64,000 bases of DNA from Delphinus delphis (taxonomy: Eukaryota > Chordata > Mammalia > Artiodactyla > Delphinidae): positions 63,123,740 to 63,187,739 of the forward strand of contig NC_082691.1 of assembly GCF_949987515.2 (NCBI RefSeq), written 5' to 3'. The notes beneath the pieces are model-generated. The model was not told the DNA's origin, made no database searches, and saw only the letters and a list, made by a program, of their open reading frames with translations. Below are positions 33,348 through 44,984 of this stretch, piece after piece. The translations under genes and the position numbers were made by a program. Positions within the stretch are counted from its first letter, which is position 1. Every line of letters begins with the position of its first letter.

Positions 33348-33555
33348 GGGTTTCCCTGGTGGCGCAGTGGTTGAGAGTCCGCCTGCCGATGCAGGGGACG
33401 TGTGTTCGTGCCCCGGTCTGGGAGGATCCCACGTGCCATGGAGCGGCTGGGCCCGTGAGCCGTGGCCGCTGGGCCTGCGCGTCCAGAGACTGTGCTCCGC
33501 AACAGGGGAGGCCACAGCGGTGAGAGGCCCGCGTACAGCAAAAATAAAATAAAAT
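33348..33555 (+). mobile_element. CHR-2-type tRNA SINE
   Basis: It starts gggtttccctggtggcgcag and ends in an (AAAAT)n tail. The exact 15-base duplication aaaataaaatgaacc is at 33333-33347 and 33556-33570. Confidence 0.95.
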
Positions 33556-33574
33556 AAAATAAAATGAACCACCA

Positions 33575-34100
33575 ATTAATGATTCAATGAAAAGAAGGTT
33601 CAAAATAAAAGTAAATTTACTCAAATTTCTTTCAGTAAAACTAAACTACCTACAGTGACAATACATAATTACTGAGAAAGAATAACTTCAATTGCAATGG
33701 TCTAAATAAAAGTCCTTAATTTGGGGGTAACTAAATATATAATATGTCCTTTAAAAATTTTTTCCTGACCTATATTTTTTCAACATAATTCCACTAACAT
33801 TTTGACCACGTCTGTGATTAGAAAATGAACTTAGTGAAGAGGAGAAGGGAGCCACAGTGAGTTTCCAGTGGCCACACACTAGCCAAGCCTTGTCAGTGAA
33901 AAGGTCCTGGGGCTGAAGAGCCAGCTGCATTGTTCCAAGATGACTATTTCAGTGGCAGAATTTTGCCCAAGCATTGCCGGTTTCGGTTCCTCAACAAGCC
34001 TCATTCAACAGGGTCACCTTTGAATCTGTCAGCTACCTAATACTCTTCCAATAAATGTATTTTATGCTTCAAAAATAAATAAATAAATAAAATGGTAAAA
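33575..34100. other. Unassigned intergenic sequence
   Basis: AT-rich, with no exon. 33830-34090 may contain an old retrocopy-like A-rich end (aaataaataaataaaatgg) but I cannot name its source. Confidence 0.3.
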
Positions 34101-34109
34101 AAGAAGAAA

Positions 34110-34860
34110 ATGAACTTACTTTACCTGAATACTAGGATATTAATTAAATAAAGAGTGGCATATTTGTATAATGGACATTAAAAATGTAACCATAAGAGTT
34201 GCGTTTTCAAAGACTATTTGATGATTTGGGAGAATGTCCATAAAATATTTCCAAACAGGGACTTCCCTGGTGGCGCAGTGGTTAAGAATCCGCCTGCCAA
34301 TGCAGGGGACATGGGTTCGAGCCCTGGTCCGGGAAGATCCCACATGCCACGGAGCAACTAAGCCCGTGCACCACTACTGAGCCTGTGCTCTAGAGCCCAC
34401 GAGCCACAACTACTGAAGCCTGCGCACCTAGAGCCCATGCTCCGCAACAAGAGAAGCCACTGCAATGAGAAGCCCGCGCACCACCACGAAGAGTAGCCCC
34501 GGCTCGCAGCAACTGGAGAAAGCCCGCGCGCAGCAACGAAGACCCAACGCAGCCAAAAATAAATAAATAAATAAAATTAAGTAAATAAATAAATATATAT
34601 ATTTCCAAACGGATAAAATAGATGCAATAAAATTGTATGTGTACACTGTAATTTCATTTTTGTGATACATACGTATGTTTGCATAGGCATAGAATAAAAT
34701 TTTGGAAAGACGGCTATTTAATTGTTCCTGAGTTTTCTTTGAATGATCAGATTGTGAGGGATACATGTTTCTTTCTTTAAACTTTTGCCTTTTGCAAATG
34801 TTACACCATAAATATTTGTTGCTTTTATAATAACATAAGAAAATATTCTTCTTTTTAAAA
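34110..34860 (+). mobile_element. Old L1 (L1ME-type) 3' end, split by a SINE
   Basis: Left part 34110-34256 holds 'taaagagtggcatatttgta'; right part from 34611 holds 'tgtacactgtaatttcattt' and 'aaattttggaaagacgg', in L1 3' order. The break coincides with a SINE and its duplication. Confidence 0.65.
34257..34598 (+). mobile_element. CHR-1-type tRNA SINE (long form)
   Basis: It runs from agggacttccctggtggcgc to an (AAAT)n tail. The 12-base duplication atatttccaaac is at 34245-34256 and 34599-34610. Confidence 0.95.
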
Positions 34861-35352
34861 ATGACCTGTAATTGATTTTTACTTTTTCGGTGTTTTTTAC
34901 ATCTTGGCAGAGATCTAAGTGTAGGTTTGTAATAATCTCCCCTCCCCCATCATTGCTCTCTCCCTTACTACTTCTTTCATTTTGGCCATTCGTGTGAAAC
35001 ATTTAAGAACGTTATCATGAAATCTAAAGAAGGATAGCATCTGTTTGCCAGTGATTACATGGACGTATTCAAAATGGTATGCCTTAACCAGCATTTTATC
35101 AAATAGACTAAAAATTGACAGGTCCAAATCTCTTAAGGGGGCTATGTGGTGAACAGTAAACTCAAGTCTACAATCTGGCCTCCTCCTGGGTGTGTGCCTC
35201 TGGACAAGTCGTCCTACCACTCATAACCTCTGTTCCTTGCTTGGGCCCTAAGGGAATGCTTCTCCACCTCTAAGGCCCAGAGGACCCTGCAAGGCTGAGA
35301 GGGTGTCCAAGGGGTCTCAGCAAGGCTGGTGGCGTTTGGCCAAGGAGTTCTG

Positions 35353-35743
35353 TGTTAGTGTACTGGGGCAGCCATAACCAAGTACCACAGACTGGGAGGC
35401 TTAAACAACAGAAATTAATGTTCAAACAGTTCGGCAGGCTACAAGTCCTAGATCAAGATGTTGGCAGAACTGGTTTCTTCTGAGGCCTCTCTCTTTGGCT
35501 TGCAGATGGCCATCTCCTCCCTGGTTCTTCACATGGTCTTCCCTCTGTGTGTGTATGTCCTAATCGCCTCTTCTTAAAAGTCATATTGGATTGGGGTCCA
35601 TCCATATAACCTCCTTTTACCTTAATTACTTCTTTAAATGCCTTATCTCCAAATACAGTCACATTCTAAGGTACCAGGGGCTAGGATTTCAACATTTGAA
35701 TTCAGCTGGGGGGAGGGGGTGGAGGACAATTCAGCCCATAACA
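35353..35743 (-). mobile_element. Solo LTR, MLT1/MST-like (ERVL-MaLR)
   Basis: Bounded by tgtta and taaca. The landmarks 'agtaccacagactgggaggc', 'acatggtcttccctctgtgt' and 'tatctccaaatacagtcaca' follow the reversed MaLR LTR. No matching 5-base flanking duplication is visible, and no internal sequence is present. Confidence 0.85.
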
Positions 35744-35744
35744 C

Positions 35745-36835
35745 GCTCCTGTCAAAGAAACGAACATGGTGAGTAGAAAGACTAGTTCTGATAGAAGCAG
35801 GAGAGTCCAATTAAAGGTATTATACAGAACTACCTGCAAATTTCCTGAAATATAAGTAGAGTTCCATTTTCTTCACAACCTTTTTACAGCAGGGCACTTC
35901 TTAACAAAGGTGTCCTCAGCATGGGGGATCTTTTGTATATTACCTAACAAGCAAACCGTTCAAACTGTCATGCCAGCCAACAGCTCATAGTTCAATTTTA
36001 GCAGCACCCCACTTCTATCCATTAGAGATTGTTTACACACTTATTTGAATATTTTACCGCATTTTGCCCTTATTATTGTCAAATAAAGGTGTAGACAATG
36101 GGAAAATGACATACTGGAACTATAGTGATTAGACACATTAAGTCTCATAACCTTACTACAGTTGACACAAAAATGGGAATTGTCATTTGAGCTTGAATCA
36201 GGGACTCTCTCAACTGGGAGTTCACTGAACTTAAGCTGATGTGTGTATATCTGTGACAGAAAAAGAAAAAAAGCTAAAGAACACAGATTAGGTTCTAAAA
36301 CCAGATGATCCAAGATTGCACCTAGAAGACAAGATGTAACTTGGGAAGTGTGTCTTAGCTCTCGGAGAACAGAGTTTCCCTTGTAACATCCAAATACCTT
36401 ATGCAGCCTTCATACATTTAACATTTGTACAGTTTTTCAGGAACTGCCTATAGAAAAGAACTTTCCATAGCAAAGGAAATTTTCTACACAGAAGAAGAGA
36501 ATTCTCTACAGGAAAGTAGGAAACTACCTAATATAGTTCTTTGCTAACAGTATTTCAGTAAATTATATTAAACAACTCTGGTGAGCATGATTTATCAAGT
36601 ACCAAGCCGCATCACTGAAGCATACTTTCTGCACAAGTTCTGAGTCACCCCTCCCTCCTCATCCCCAGACATTCATATTCCATGGATTCAGCTTTCATGA
36701 TTCTTAACTATATCTCTTCCTTTCCACCCCAACTTTCCTAGCTCAGATATTTATCACCTCTTACTTAGAGAGATTCCTAAATGGGTTCCCTAACTCCAGT
36801 CTCCTCACCTCTAAACCTCTCATACTCCACCGCCA
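35745..36835. other. Unassigned intergenic sequence
   Basis: I recognise no exon. 36380-36560 has local near-repeats of 'aaagaactttccatagcaaa' style text but no named family. Confidence 0.35.
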
Positions 36836-37524
36836 GATCATTCATTCGCTCAATCAACAGGTATTTATTGAGCCCCTACTATGTCCCAGACAATACGCTG
36901 AGGGCTGGGGATTCTATCTTGAGCAAAGCAGGCACACTCCTGGAGGTGATAGTCTAGTGTAGGAGACAGCCAATTGCTAGGAACAAATAATTACGATAAA
37001 CTAGAGTCATGAGTCCTTTGGTAGGTAAGAACACATGCTATGAGAGCAGGTAATTGGGAGACCCAAACCAGTGCAGTAAAATGAAAAAAAAAAGTTGCTG
37101 TTAAAAAATGATTATTCTTTTTTGGAGAAGATCAGCAAAGTGGGAGATGGTGGGAACAAGGAAGGAGCAGACTTTGATGGGGTAATCAATACTGTGAGGT
37201 TAAGATGTTTCTTAGACATCTGAATGAAGATATCAAAAAGATAAGTGGATGTGTGAGCCCGGAATACAGGATCTGGGATGGAGATAGAGAATTGGGGGTT
37301 GTCATGATTTAAAGACATGGAATTGAATGAGATCACCTAGGGAAGGGAGGGAAGGGAGGGGAAAGAGACAGGTACTGAGCTTATAGAGATCCAGTATTTG
37401 GAGGTCAGAAAGAAGAGGAACCAGCATAATAGATGGAGAAGGAACAGTCATTGAGGTAAGAGGCAAGGCAGGAACATGCAGAGTCACAGAGCACTAGAAA
37501 AGCAAGTGTTTCAGAAGAGAAGTG

Positions 37525-38815
37525 GAGTCTTTTCAACAAATGGCGCTGGGAAAATGAAATATCCACATGCAAAAAATAATAATAATAATAATTTGGATCC
37601 TTATGCTACATATCAAAATTAACTCAAAATGGATCAAAAATGTAGACATAAGGCCTAAAACTATAAAGCTCTCAGAAGAAGACATAGGGGGAAAGCTTCA
37701 TGACATGGAATTGGCAATGATTTCTTGGATATGACACCAAAAGCACAGGCAACAAAAGAAAAAAATAGATAAATTGGACTATATCAAAATTTAAAACTTC
37801 TGTGTGTCAAAGGACACAATTAGTAGAATGAGGAGACAACCTAAAGAATGGGAGAAAATATTTGCAAATCATATATCTGATAAGGAGTTAATACCTAGAA
37901 TATATAAAGAACTCTCATTCAACTCAACAACAACAACAAACCCAACAATCCAATTTAAAAATGGATGAGGGACTTGAATAGACATTTCTCCAAGGAAGGT
38001 ATGGAAATGGCCAACAAGCACATGAAAAGATACTCAACATCACTAATTGTTAGAAAAATTAATATCAAAACCACAGTGAGATACCACCTCACACTCATTA
38101 GGACAGCTACTATCAAAAAAAAAAAACAGAACATAACAAGTGTTGACAAGGATGTGGAGAAATTGGAACTCTTGTACACTGCTGATTGGAATGTAAAATG
38201 ATGCAGCCACTAAGGAAAAGAGTTTTGGAGGTTCATAAAAAAATTACATATAGAATTACCATATGATCCAGCAATTCCACTTCTGGGTATATACTCCAAA
38301 GAACTGAAAGCAGGGACTTGAACAGATATTTGTACACCCATGTTCACAGCAGCTTTACTGACAACAGCCAAAGGGTGGAGGCAAATCTACATGTCCATCA
38401 ACGGGTGGGAGATAAGGAAAATATGCTATATACATACAATGGACGATTTTACAGCCTTAAAAAAGAAGGAAATCCTGCCACATGCTACCACATGCATGAA
38501 CCTTGAGGACGTTACGTTAAGTGAAATAAGTCAGTCACGAAAGGACAAATACTGTATGATTCCACCTATATGCAGTACTTAAAGTAGTCAAAATCACAGG
38601 GACAGAAAGTAGAATGCTGGTTGCCAGGGCTGGAGGGAGAGAGGAATGGGGAGTTTTGTTTAATGGGTACAGAGAAAAGACTGCTGGAGACTGGCTGCCC
38701 AACAACGTGAATGTGCCTAACACTGCTGAACTGTGCACTTAAACATGGTTAATATGGTAAATTGTGTATCACATGTATTTTACCACAATTTTAATTTTTT
38801 TGAAGGATAAAAAAA
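37525..38815 (+). mobile_element. Old L1 (L1M-type) ORF2 3' part
   Basis: 'tttcaacaaatggcgctggg', 'gataccacctcacactcatt', 'gatccagcaattccacttct', then 'ctgaactgtgcacttaaaca' and the end near 38800 follow L1 order. Frames are broken by stops and shifts. Confidence 0.88.
37576..37592. repeat. (AAT)n short microsatellite
   Basis: Five to six AAT units follow an A run inside the old L1. Confidence 0.85.
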
Positions 38816-39953
38816 TGAATAAGTAGTCCATTTTACTAACAGGTTGAACAAGATGAGGACAGAACTGTCTGTGGCAAGATGTGGCGCTGGAGGCTTTGAT
38901 AAAGCCCTTTCAGTACAGTGAGTTATGGAGTCTTGTGGAAACGCAGGGAGGAGAGAGACCAAGAGGTGAGGAAATCAAGCAAGTGAGGACACATGACTTC
39001 TCAAACTTCTCAGCTTTGAACAGAAACACAGAGATGCGGCCATAGCTGGAGGAGGAGGCAGGGTCAAGGCTGGCAGGGTGAAGATGAGCAAGATTAAAGG
39101 CTGTTCATGGAGAACCGTGGTGCCGCCGTTTGGGTTCTCTGGTCTTATGTATTGAAACAAGTGCTTATGGCCTTTTCTCCAGCAGAGCACAGCTGTGCAG
39201 GGGCAGGGGCAGAGTTAGTGGCTTTAACCTGGCTTTAACCAGGTTATGGTTTTTTACAGGCAGGGACAACAGAGGAGAGAGAGAGGCAAGAGGTTTATAA
39301 GACTTTGCAAGGGAAGGCTTAAATGCCAGGCCATAGAATCTATGCTGCACAGAGAGGGAAGTGAGGGTATGAGGAGGGGGATGGGTACAGAAATAGAGGC
39401 TTCACTGTGGTCTGGGACTTGCCTGGGTGGGAGTCCTGTTTAAACAAGTGAGCTGGAGACATAGGAGGGAAGGATCAGGGAGCAGGATGCCAGAAATCCA
39501 GATTTAAGAGGTGGGGCAGTTATTGTCCATGACTTTGCAAATAGGCGGCTTAATCAGGTCAAATAAGAGGTCTTTGGAGCCGGAGGTCAAGGAACTGAGA
39601 GTCCAGAATATTGAATGGACCACCTACATTGATACTAAAGTCACCATGAAGAATGACAAGATAGGAGGAGAACAAAGAGCTAGAGTAGGGGGAGGATGTG
39701 AGGCAAGGGGGAAACAGCATGTGCAAAGGCCCTGGGGTAAGTGAGAATATGTCACTTTGAGGAACAGAAAGAAGTTCGTTAAGGATGGAGAACTGAGTAC
39801 CATGGGGAAGGTAATGGATAGAATGCAAGGCTATTTTTGTGAAGACTTCGGAACACATGTAAATGAGTTTATTTTTTATCCACAGGGAAGCTATTAAAGG
39901 ATTTTAAGTAGAGAGAACTACAATCAGATTTGTGTTTTTGAAAGATCACTCTG

Positions 39954-40504
39954 ATAAATAAACTGATACATCAGACCATGGAGTATTATTCAGTGCTAAA
40001 AAGAAATGAGCAATCAAGCCGTGAAAAGACATGGAGGAAACTTAAAGGCATATTTCTAAGTGAAAGAAGCCAATCTGAAAAGGCTACATCCTGTATGAAT
40101 CCAACTATGTGACATTCTGGAAAAGGCAAAACTATGGAGACAGGAAAAAGAAAAGATCAGCAGTTACCATGAGTTCGGGGAGAAAAAGGAATGAAATAGG
40201 CAGAGCACAGGGGTTTTTTAAGGCAGTGAAACTACTCTGTATGCTGCTATAATGGTGGATACATGTCATTATAGATTTGTCCAAACCCACAGAACGCACA
40301 GCTCCAAGAGTGAACCCTAAGGTAAACTATGGACTTGGGCAATAACGTGTCAACATAGGTTCATCAATTGTAACAAACGTACTCCTGGCAGAAGCCAGTG
40401 CAGGAGGCCAGCTGTGTGGAGGGGGCATATGAGAACTCTGTACTTTATGTTCAATTTTACTGTGAACCTAAAACTGCTAGAAAAAAATGGTCTATTTTTT
40501 TTTA
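39954..40504 (+). mobile_element. Old L1 (L1M-type) 3' fragment
   Basis: 'atggagtattattcagtgct' to 'ctgctagaaaaaaatggtct' follow L1 ORF2 end and 3' UTR. The flanks share the 9-base duplication atcactctg at 39945-39953 and 40505-40513. Confidence 0.85.
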
Positions 40505-40829
40505 ATCACTCTGGAGTGCTGTGTGGAGCATGGATGGGACAGGGGTAACCCTGGAGAAAGGAAGCCCTGACAAGAGACTGTTGCTGCCACCTGCTGAGAC
40601 AGGGAGCAGAGAAGCGGAGTGAGTTTAGGGACTGGGGGAAGGGCATGGTGAGTTAAGTTGTGGGGTGGGGGGAGGCGTGTGAAATCTGAGTTTTCCGGAG
40701 CTGAAAGGAGTCCATGCCTAATACTTTTTCCATCATAAGCACTAAGCACAGAAAAAGCCACGCAGGGTGCACCCCTGCAGCTCTGTAAACACACTCATCA
40801 TAGCCAAGGCCAACTCAGGCCTGTTTGCA

Positions 40830-41050
40830 TGAGGCCATGTAGCATGGTGGTTGAGCTCATGGACGCCAGAGCCCTTACCAGCTTGGAAAACTTATTTAAC
40901 CTCTGTGCCTCAGTTTCTTTACCTATAGAATGTTGAGTAATAGCAGTACCTACCTCATAAGGTTGCTGTAGATTGAATTAGTGCATATAAAGTAGCAAGG
41001 AAAGTGATGAATCATCAACAGCATATGAGCCTTTGCTATCAATACTATGA
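40830..41050 (+). mobile_element. MIR SINE, near full length
   Basis: 'tagcatggtggttgagctca', 'ctctgtgcctcagtttcttt' and 'acctacctcataaggttgct' follow MIR order closely. Confidence 0.9.
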
Positions 41051-41054
41051 ATAC

Positions 41055-41455
41055 TCACTACTTTGAATAAAGTTTAGCTCATATATTTACTCCATTATTC
41101 ATTCATTCAATAAGTATTGATAGATTCCCCACTACTGGCACTCAAAGATAAATCATATCCTAATTCTACTCTCAAGAAACTTAGAAACAGAGATTAAGAC
41201 ATGCAAACTTTACATTTTAAACCCCAATCTGAAGAACAACATGAATTAATAAATGACAGGAAGTGTTACCAGAATATATGCATCACCACAAAGAAAAACA
41301 TTCAAATACATTTGAAGTTAAAGCGATGTATTTATCTTCCTTCATATATATAATCTTCCTTTTTATATAGCTGTCTTTAAATGATATATTTAACTTAATA
41401 TATATTTTAACTGTGTGTACATACAAATACATACAAGTATTTCACCTTGCTTTGC
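41055..41455. other. Unassigned AT-rich sequence
   Basis: 'attcattcaataagtattga' at about 41100 suggests a short reversed L2 3' end; the rest is AT-rich with no exon. Confidence 0.35.
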
Positions 41456-41472
41456 TTTTAAAAAGCAAAGTA

Positions 41473-42125
41473 CCCAGAGAAAACCATAATTCAAAAAGAC
41501 ACATGTACCCCAATGTTCACTGCAGCACTATTTACAAGAGCCAGGACACAGAAACAACCTAAAAGTCCATCAACAGAGGAACGGATAAAGAAGATGTGGT
41601 ACATATATACAATGGTATATTACTCAGCCATAAAAAGGAATGAAATTGGGTTATTTGTAGAGATGTGGATGGACCTAGAGACTGTCATACAGAGTGAAGT
41701 AAGTCAGAAAGAGAAAAGCAAATATCGTATATTAATGCATATAAGTGGAATCTAGAAAAATGTTATAGAAGATCTTATTTGAAAAGCAGAAATAGAGACA
41801 CAGACATAGAGAACAGCAAATGTATGGATACCAAGGGGGAAAGGCAGGGCGGGGGGATGGGTGGGATGAATCGGGACATTGGGATTGACATATATACACT
41901 ACCGATACTATGTATAAAATTGATAACTAATGAGAACCTTCTGTATAGCACAGGGAACTCTACTGAATGTTCTGTGGTGGCCTAAATGGGAAGGAACTCC
42001 AAAAAAGAGGGGATATATGTATACGTATAGTTGATTCACTTTGCTGTACAGCAGAAAATAACACAACACTGTAAAGCAACTATACTCCAAAAAAAACTAA
42101 TAAAAATAAATAAATAAATAAAAAC
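41473..42125 (+). mobile_element. 5'-truncated L1
   Basis: It spans the end of ORF2 ([17 protein letters not shown] region, here [15 protein letters not shown]) and the 3' UTR with 'gttgattcactttgctgtac' and an AAATA-rich tail. The exact 13-base duplication aaaaagcaaagta is at 41460-41472 and 42126-42138. Confidence 0.92.
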
Positions 42126-42204
42126 AAAAAGCAAAGTATTTGAAGAATGACAGTCAATGCTAGAGAACCAGTTACTGACAAAACCAACTGTGTACCCAGC
42201 CAAA

Positions 42205-42366
42205 TAAGCGACGGTATAGTGTAGTGATTAAGAGCACAGAATCTGGAAGAAGATTTCGAGTTCAAATCCCAGCTCTCCCACTTACTACCTGTGTGACCTT
42301 GTGCAAATGAGACCTCTTTGTACCTCAGTTTCCCCTTCTGTAAAATGGGAATATAAAAGCACCTCA
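42205..42366 (+). mobile_element. MIR SINE, 5' half, split by an L1
   Basis: 'tgtagtgattaagagcacag', 'cttactacctgtgtgacctt' and 'ccccttctgtaaaatgggaa' match MIR. It breaks off at 'agcacctcat', and its 3' half resumes at about 43793. Confidence 0.9.
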
Positions 42367-42389
42367 TGCCTCTTCAATAAGTGGTGCTG

Positions 42390-43408
42390 GGAAAACTGGA
42401 CACCTACATGTAAAAGAATAAAATTAGAACACTCCCTAACACCATACTCAAAAATAAACTCAAAATGGACTAAAGACCTAAATGTAAGGCCAGAAACTAT
42501 CAAACTCTTAGAGGAAAACATAGGCAGAACACTCTATGACATAAATCACAGCAAGATCCTTTTTGACCCACCTCCTAGAGAAATGGAAATAACAACAAAA
42601 ATGAACAAATGGGACCTAATGAAACTTAAAAGCTTTTGCACAGCAAAGGAAACCATAAACAAGATGAAAAGACAACCCTCAGAATAGGAGAAAGTATGTG
42701 CAAATGAAGCAACTGACAAAGGATTAATCTCCAAAATTTACAAGCAGCTCATGCAGCTCAATTATCAAAAAAACAAACAACCCAATCCAAAAATGGGCAG
42801 AAGACCTAAACAGACATTTCTCCAAAGAAGATATACAGATTGCCAACAAACACATGAAAGAATGCTCAACATCATTAATCATTAGAGAAATGCAAATCAA
42901 AACTACAATGAGATATCATCTCACACCAGTCAAAATGGCCATCATCGAAAAATCTACAAACAATAAATGCTGGAGAGGGTGTGGAGAAAAGGGAACCCTT
43001 TTGCACTATTGGTGGGAATGTGAATTGATACAGCTACTATGGAAAAAAAAACTAAAAATAGAACTACCATACGACCCAGCAATCCCACTACTGGGCATAT
43101 ACCCTGAGAAAACCATAATTCAAAAAGAGTCATGTACCACAATGTTCACTGCAGCTCTATTTACAATAGCCAGGACATGGAAGCAACCTAAGTGTCCATC
43201 AACAGATGAATGGATAAAGAAGATGTGGCACATATATACAATGGAATATTATTCAGCCATAAAAAGAAACGAAATTGAGTTGTTTGTAGTGAGGTGGATG
43301 GACCTAGAGTCTGTCATACAGAGTGAGGTAAGTCAGAAAGAGAAAAAACAAATACCTTATGCTAACACATATATATGGAATCTAAAAAAAAAAAAAAAAA
43401 GGTCATGA
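42390..43408 (+). pseudogene. L1 ORF2 C-terminal remnant, frameshifted
   Basis: The frame ending at TAG 42685 contains [20 protein letters not shown], recognisable as L1 ORF2 downstream of the reverse transcriptase. A second frame from 42854 to 43408, shifted by one base relative to the first, carries the cysteine-rich motif [18 protein letters not shown] (spacing C-X3-C-X7-H-X4-C) and then [17 protein letters not shown] short in-frame loss precedes [10 protein letters not shown]. The endonuclease and most of the reverse transcriptase are absent, so this is a dead copy. Confidence 0.85.
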
Positions 43409-43662
43409 AGAACCTAGGGGCAGGACAGGAATAAAGACACAGACCTAGTAGAGAATGGACTTGAGGACATGGGGAGGGGGAAGGGTAAGCTGGGACGAAG
43501 TGAGAGAGTGGCATGGACATATATACACTACCAAATGTAAAACAGATAGCTAGTGGGAAGCAGCCGCATAGCACAGGGAGATCAGCTCGGTGCTTTGTGA
43601 CCACCTAGAGGGGTAGGATAGGGAGGGTGGGAGGGAAGGAGACGCAAGACGGAAGAGATATG

Positions 43663-43665
<3 letters not shown>

Positions 43666-43702
<37 letters not shown>
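43666..43702. repeat. (AT)n microsatellite in L1 3' UTR
   Basis: About 37 bases of alternating AT replace the short 'gatatatgtata' seen at this point in the related L1 ends at 10375 and 42012, indicating expansion after or during insertion. Confidence 0.95.
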
Positions 43703-43707
<5 letters not shown>

Positions 43708-43791
43708 AGCTGATTCACTTTGTTATAAAGCAGAAACTAACACACCACTGTTAAGCAATTATACTCCAATAAAGATGTTTAAAATAATAAT

Positions 43792-43865
43792 AACACCTCA
43801 TACAATTGTTGTATGACTTAAATGAGTTAATAAACGTGAAGCACTCAGAATAGTAAGAACCCCAA
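43792..43865 (+). mobile_element. MIR SINE, 3' half
   Basis: 'acacctcatacaattgttgt' continues 'atgacttaaatgagttaata' and 'gaagcactcagaatagtaag', the region of MIR that follows the 5' half at 42205-42366. Confidence 0.85.
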
Positions 43866-43869
43866 AAGT

Positions 43870-44980
43870 ACTAGCTATTATCATGCAGAAATATTCCACG
43901 TGCTTATTTATTTGTAAGCCCAAATCAGCGTTCAAGTAATTTTATTAAATCTGGAATATGCACCACTAACAAAGGGAAATGCTAGATTTTACAAGCAGTG
44001 AGTTGGTACAGTCATTTCTCATGAAGTAAGGGCTGTTAGGCCATGTTAACTGCAAGGTGTTGCCAGTCACTAGGCCTCATCTTGAATCTGCCACCAGAGG
44101 GCGCCAACAATAGGTTTCTGACAAAGCTGTGCAAAAATGAACACCAGGAAAGGCAGAATCAGGTCAATTTACACCAGACTGACTTCTGGGTCTACTCCAG
44201 TCTCTCTGGGGCAGGATATTTTATTTACATTTAAAAGTCCAGTTTCGGTTTGGAGAACTTTCTGGTCTAAATGATTGATATTCGTTTGAGTTTTAAGCCA
44301 CATAGCCCACACCTTTTTCTAAGAGTCACGTTGTCACCCGACTTGTAGATTTGGTTGCAAGACGCATACTTTCTCGTAGATGGTGAGCTGGGTTCACAAA
44401 CCACCAACGGTGGGCCCAGCCCACTCGCTAAGGAGTTAGTGGGTTCATGCTGTACCTTTCTTCCCCCAGTGCACAAGGAGATACTCTGATTGAATCACTG
44501 TCCATATTATTCCATATTACTCAAGTATAAGTAAAAATATCTTTAAGCGTGCATCTTACTTGTACCTAAAAATGGCATATTCTGGTGAGTCACTTTTTAA
44601 ATCTACGATTTCATTGTAACATTGTACTTTGCCATTTATAGCCTGCTTTGTAATAAATTCTTTTGTAATTTCCCAGTCTCCATTTTTAATAACCCATTTA
44701 AAACCTATTTCAAAGAAAATAGATGCATTTTTATATTTAAATTTTATTCATTTGTACATAGGCCAGTATTTTCATCTTTTTGGCAGCTCCATAATAACAT
44801 TTTAGATCCACTTGTTATCTTTTATTATCCACACAGCATCATTTGCCATTTTTAAAAGTTAACTATTATTCAGTCACACACTGAATTCCTTGTATTCTTC
44901 GGGAAATCATTTGAGGAAAATGTAACTGTTAAACACCTGAATGGAAAAGAAACTTGGATATTACAGTTGCACAAAATGTG
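43870..44980. other. Intergenic sequence with CTCF-like site
   Basis: No exon and no repeat is named. A strong CTCF-like motif lies at 44089-44106. From about 44580 to 44870 the sequence is AT-rich. Confidence 0.4.
44089..44106 (+). promoter_or_regulatory. CTCF-like motif, strong match
   Basis: TGCCACCAGAGGGCGCCA matches the CTCF consensus (TGGCCACCAGGGGGCGCTA) across the core, with CCACCAG and GGGCGC intact. It is not in a recognised repeat. Orientation is forward, the same as the motif at 19734. Occupancy is predicted only. Confidence 0.7.
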
Positions 44981-44984
44981 TTCT

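Larger units (their letters stand above)
36840..40740 (-). mobile_element. L2 LINE tract, reverse, split by two old L1s
   Basis: The L2 3' end reads 'gtatttattgagcccctact' at the left. Reversed L2 blocks continue in 37120-37520 ('atgagatcacctagggaagg'), 38820-39950 ('gtgcaaaggccctggggtaa', 'attttaagtagagagaacta') and 40505-40740 ('atcactctggagtgctgtgt'). L1 insertions at about 37525-38815 and 39954-40504 interrupt it. The segments may be one element or more than one L2 copy. Confidence 0.65.
42367..43790 (+). mobile_element. 5'-truncated L1 with ORF2 C-terminal remnants
   Basis: It begins inside ORF2 and ends with the 3' UTR and 'tatactccaataaagatg'. The 3' UTR contains an expanded (AT)n at 43666-43702. 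The flanks share cacctcat-like bases from the interrupted MIR. It is one of the longest L1 pieces in the window, about 1.4 kb. Confidence 0.92.

Noticed and set aside
42854..43408. 184-codon open frame with a cysteine motif, looking like a novel zinc-binding protein
   Set aside because: It is the C-terminus of L1 ORF2, out of frame with its upstream part and lacking the catalytic domains.
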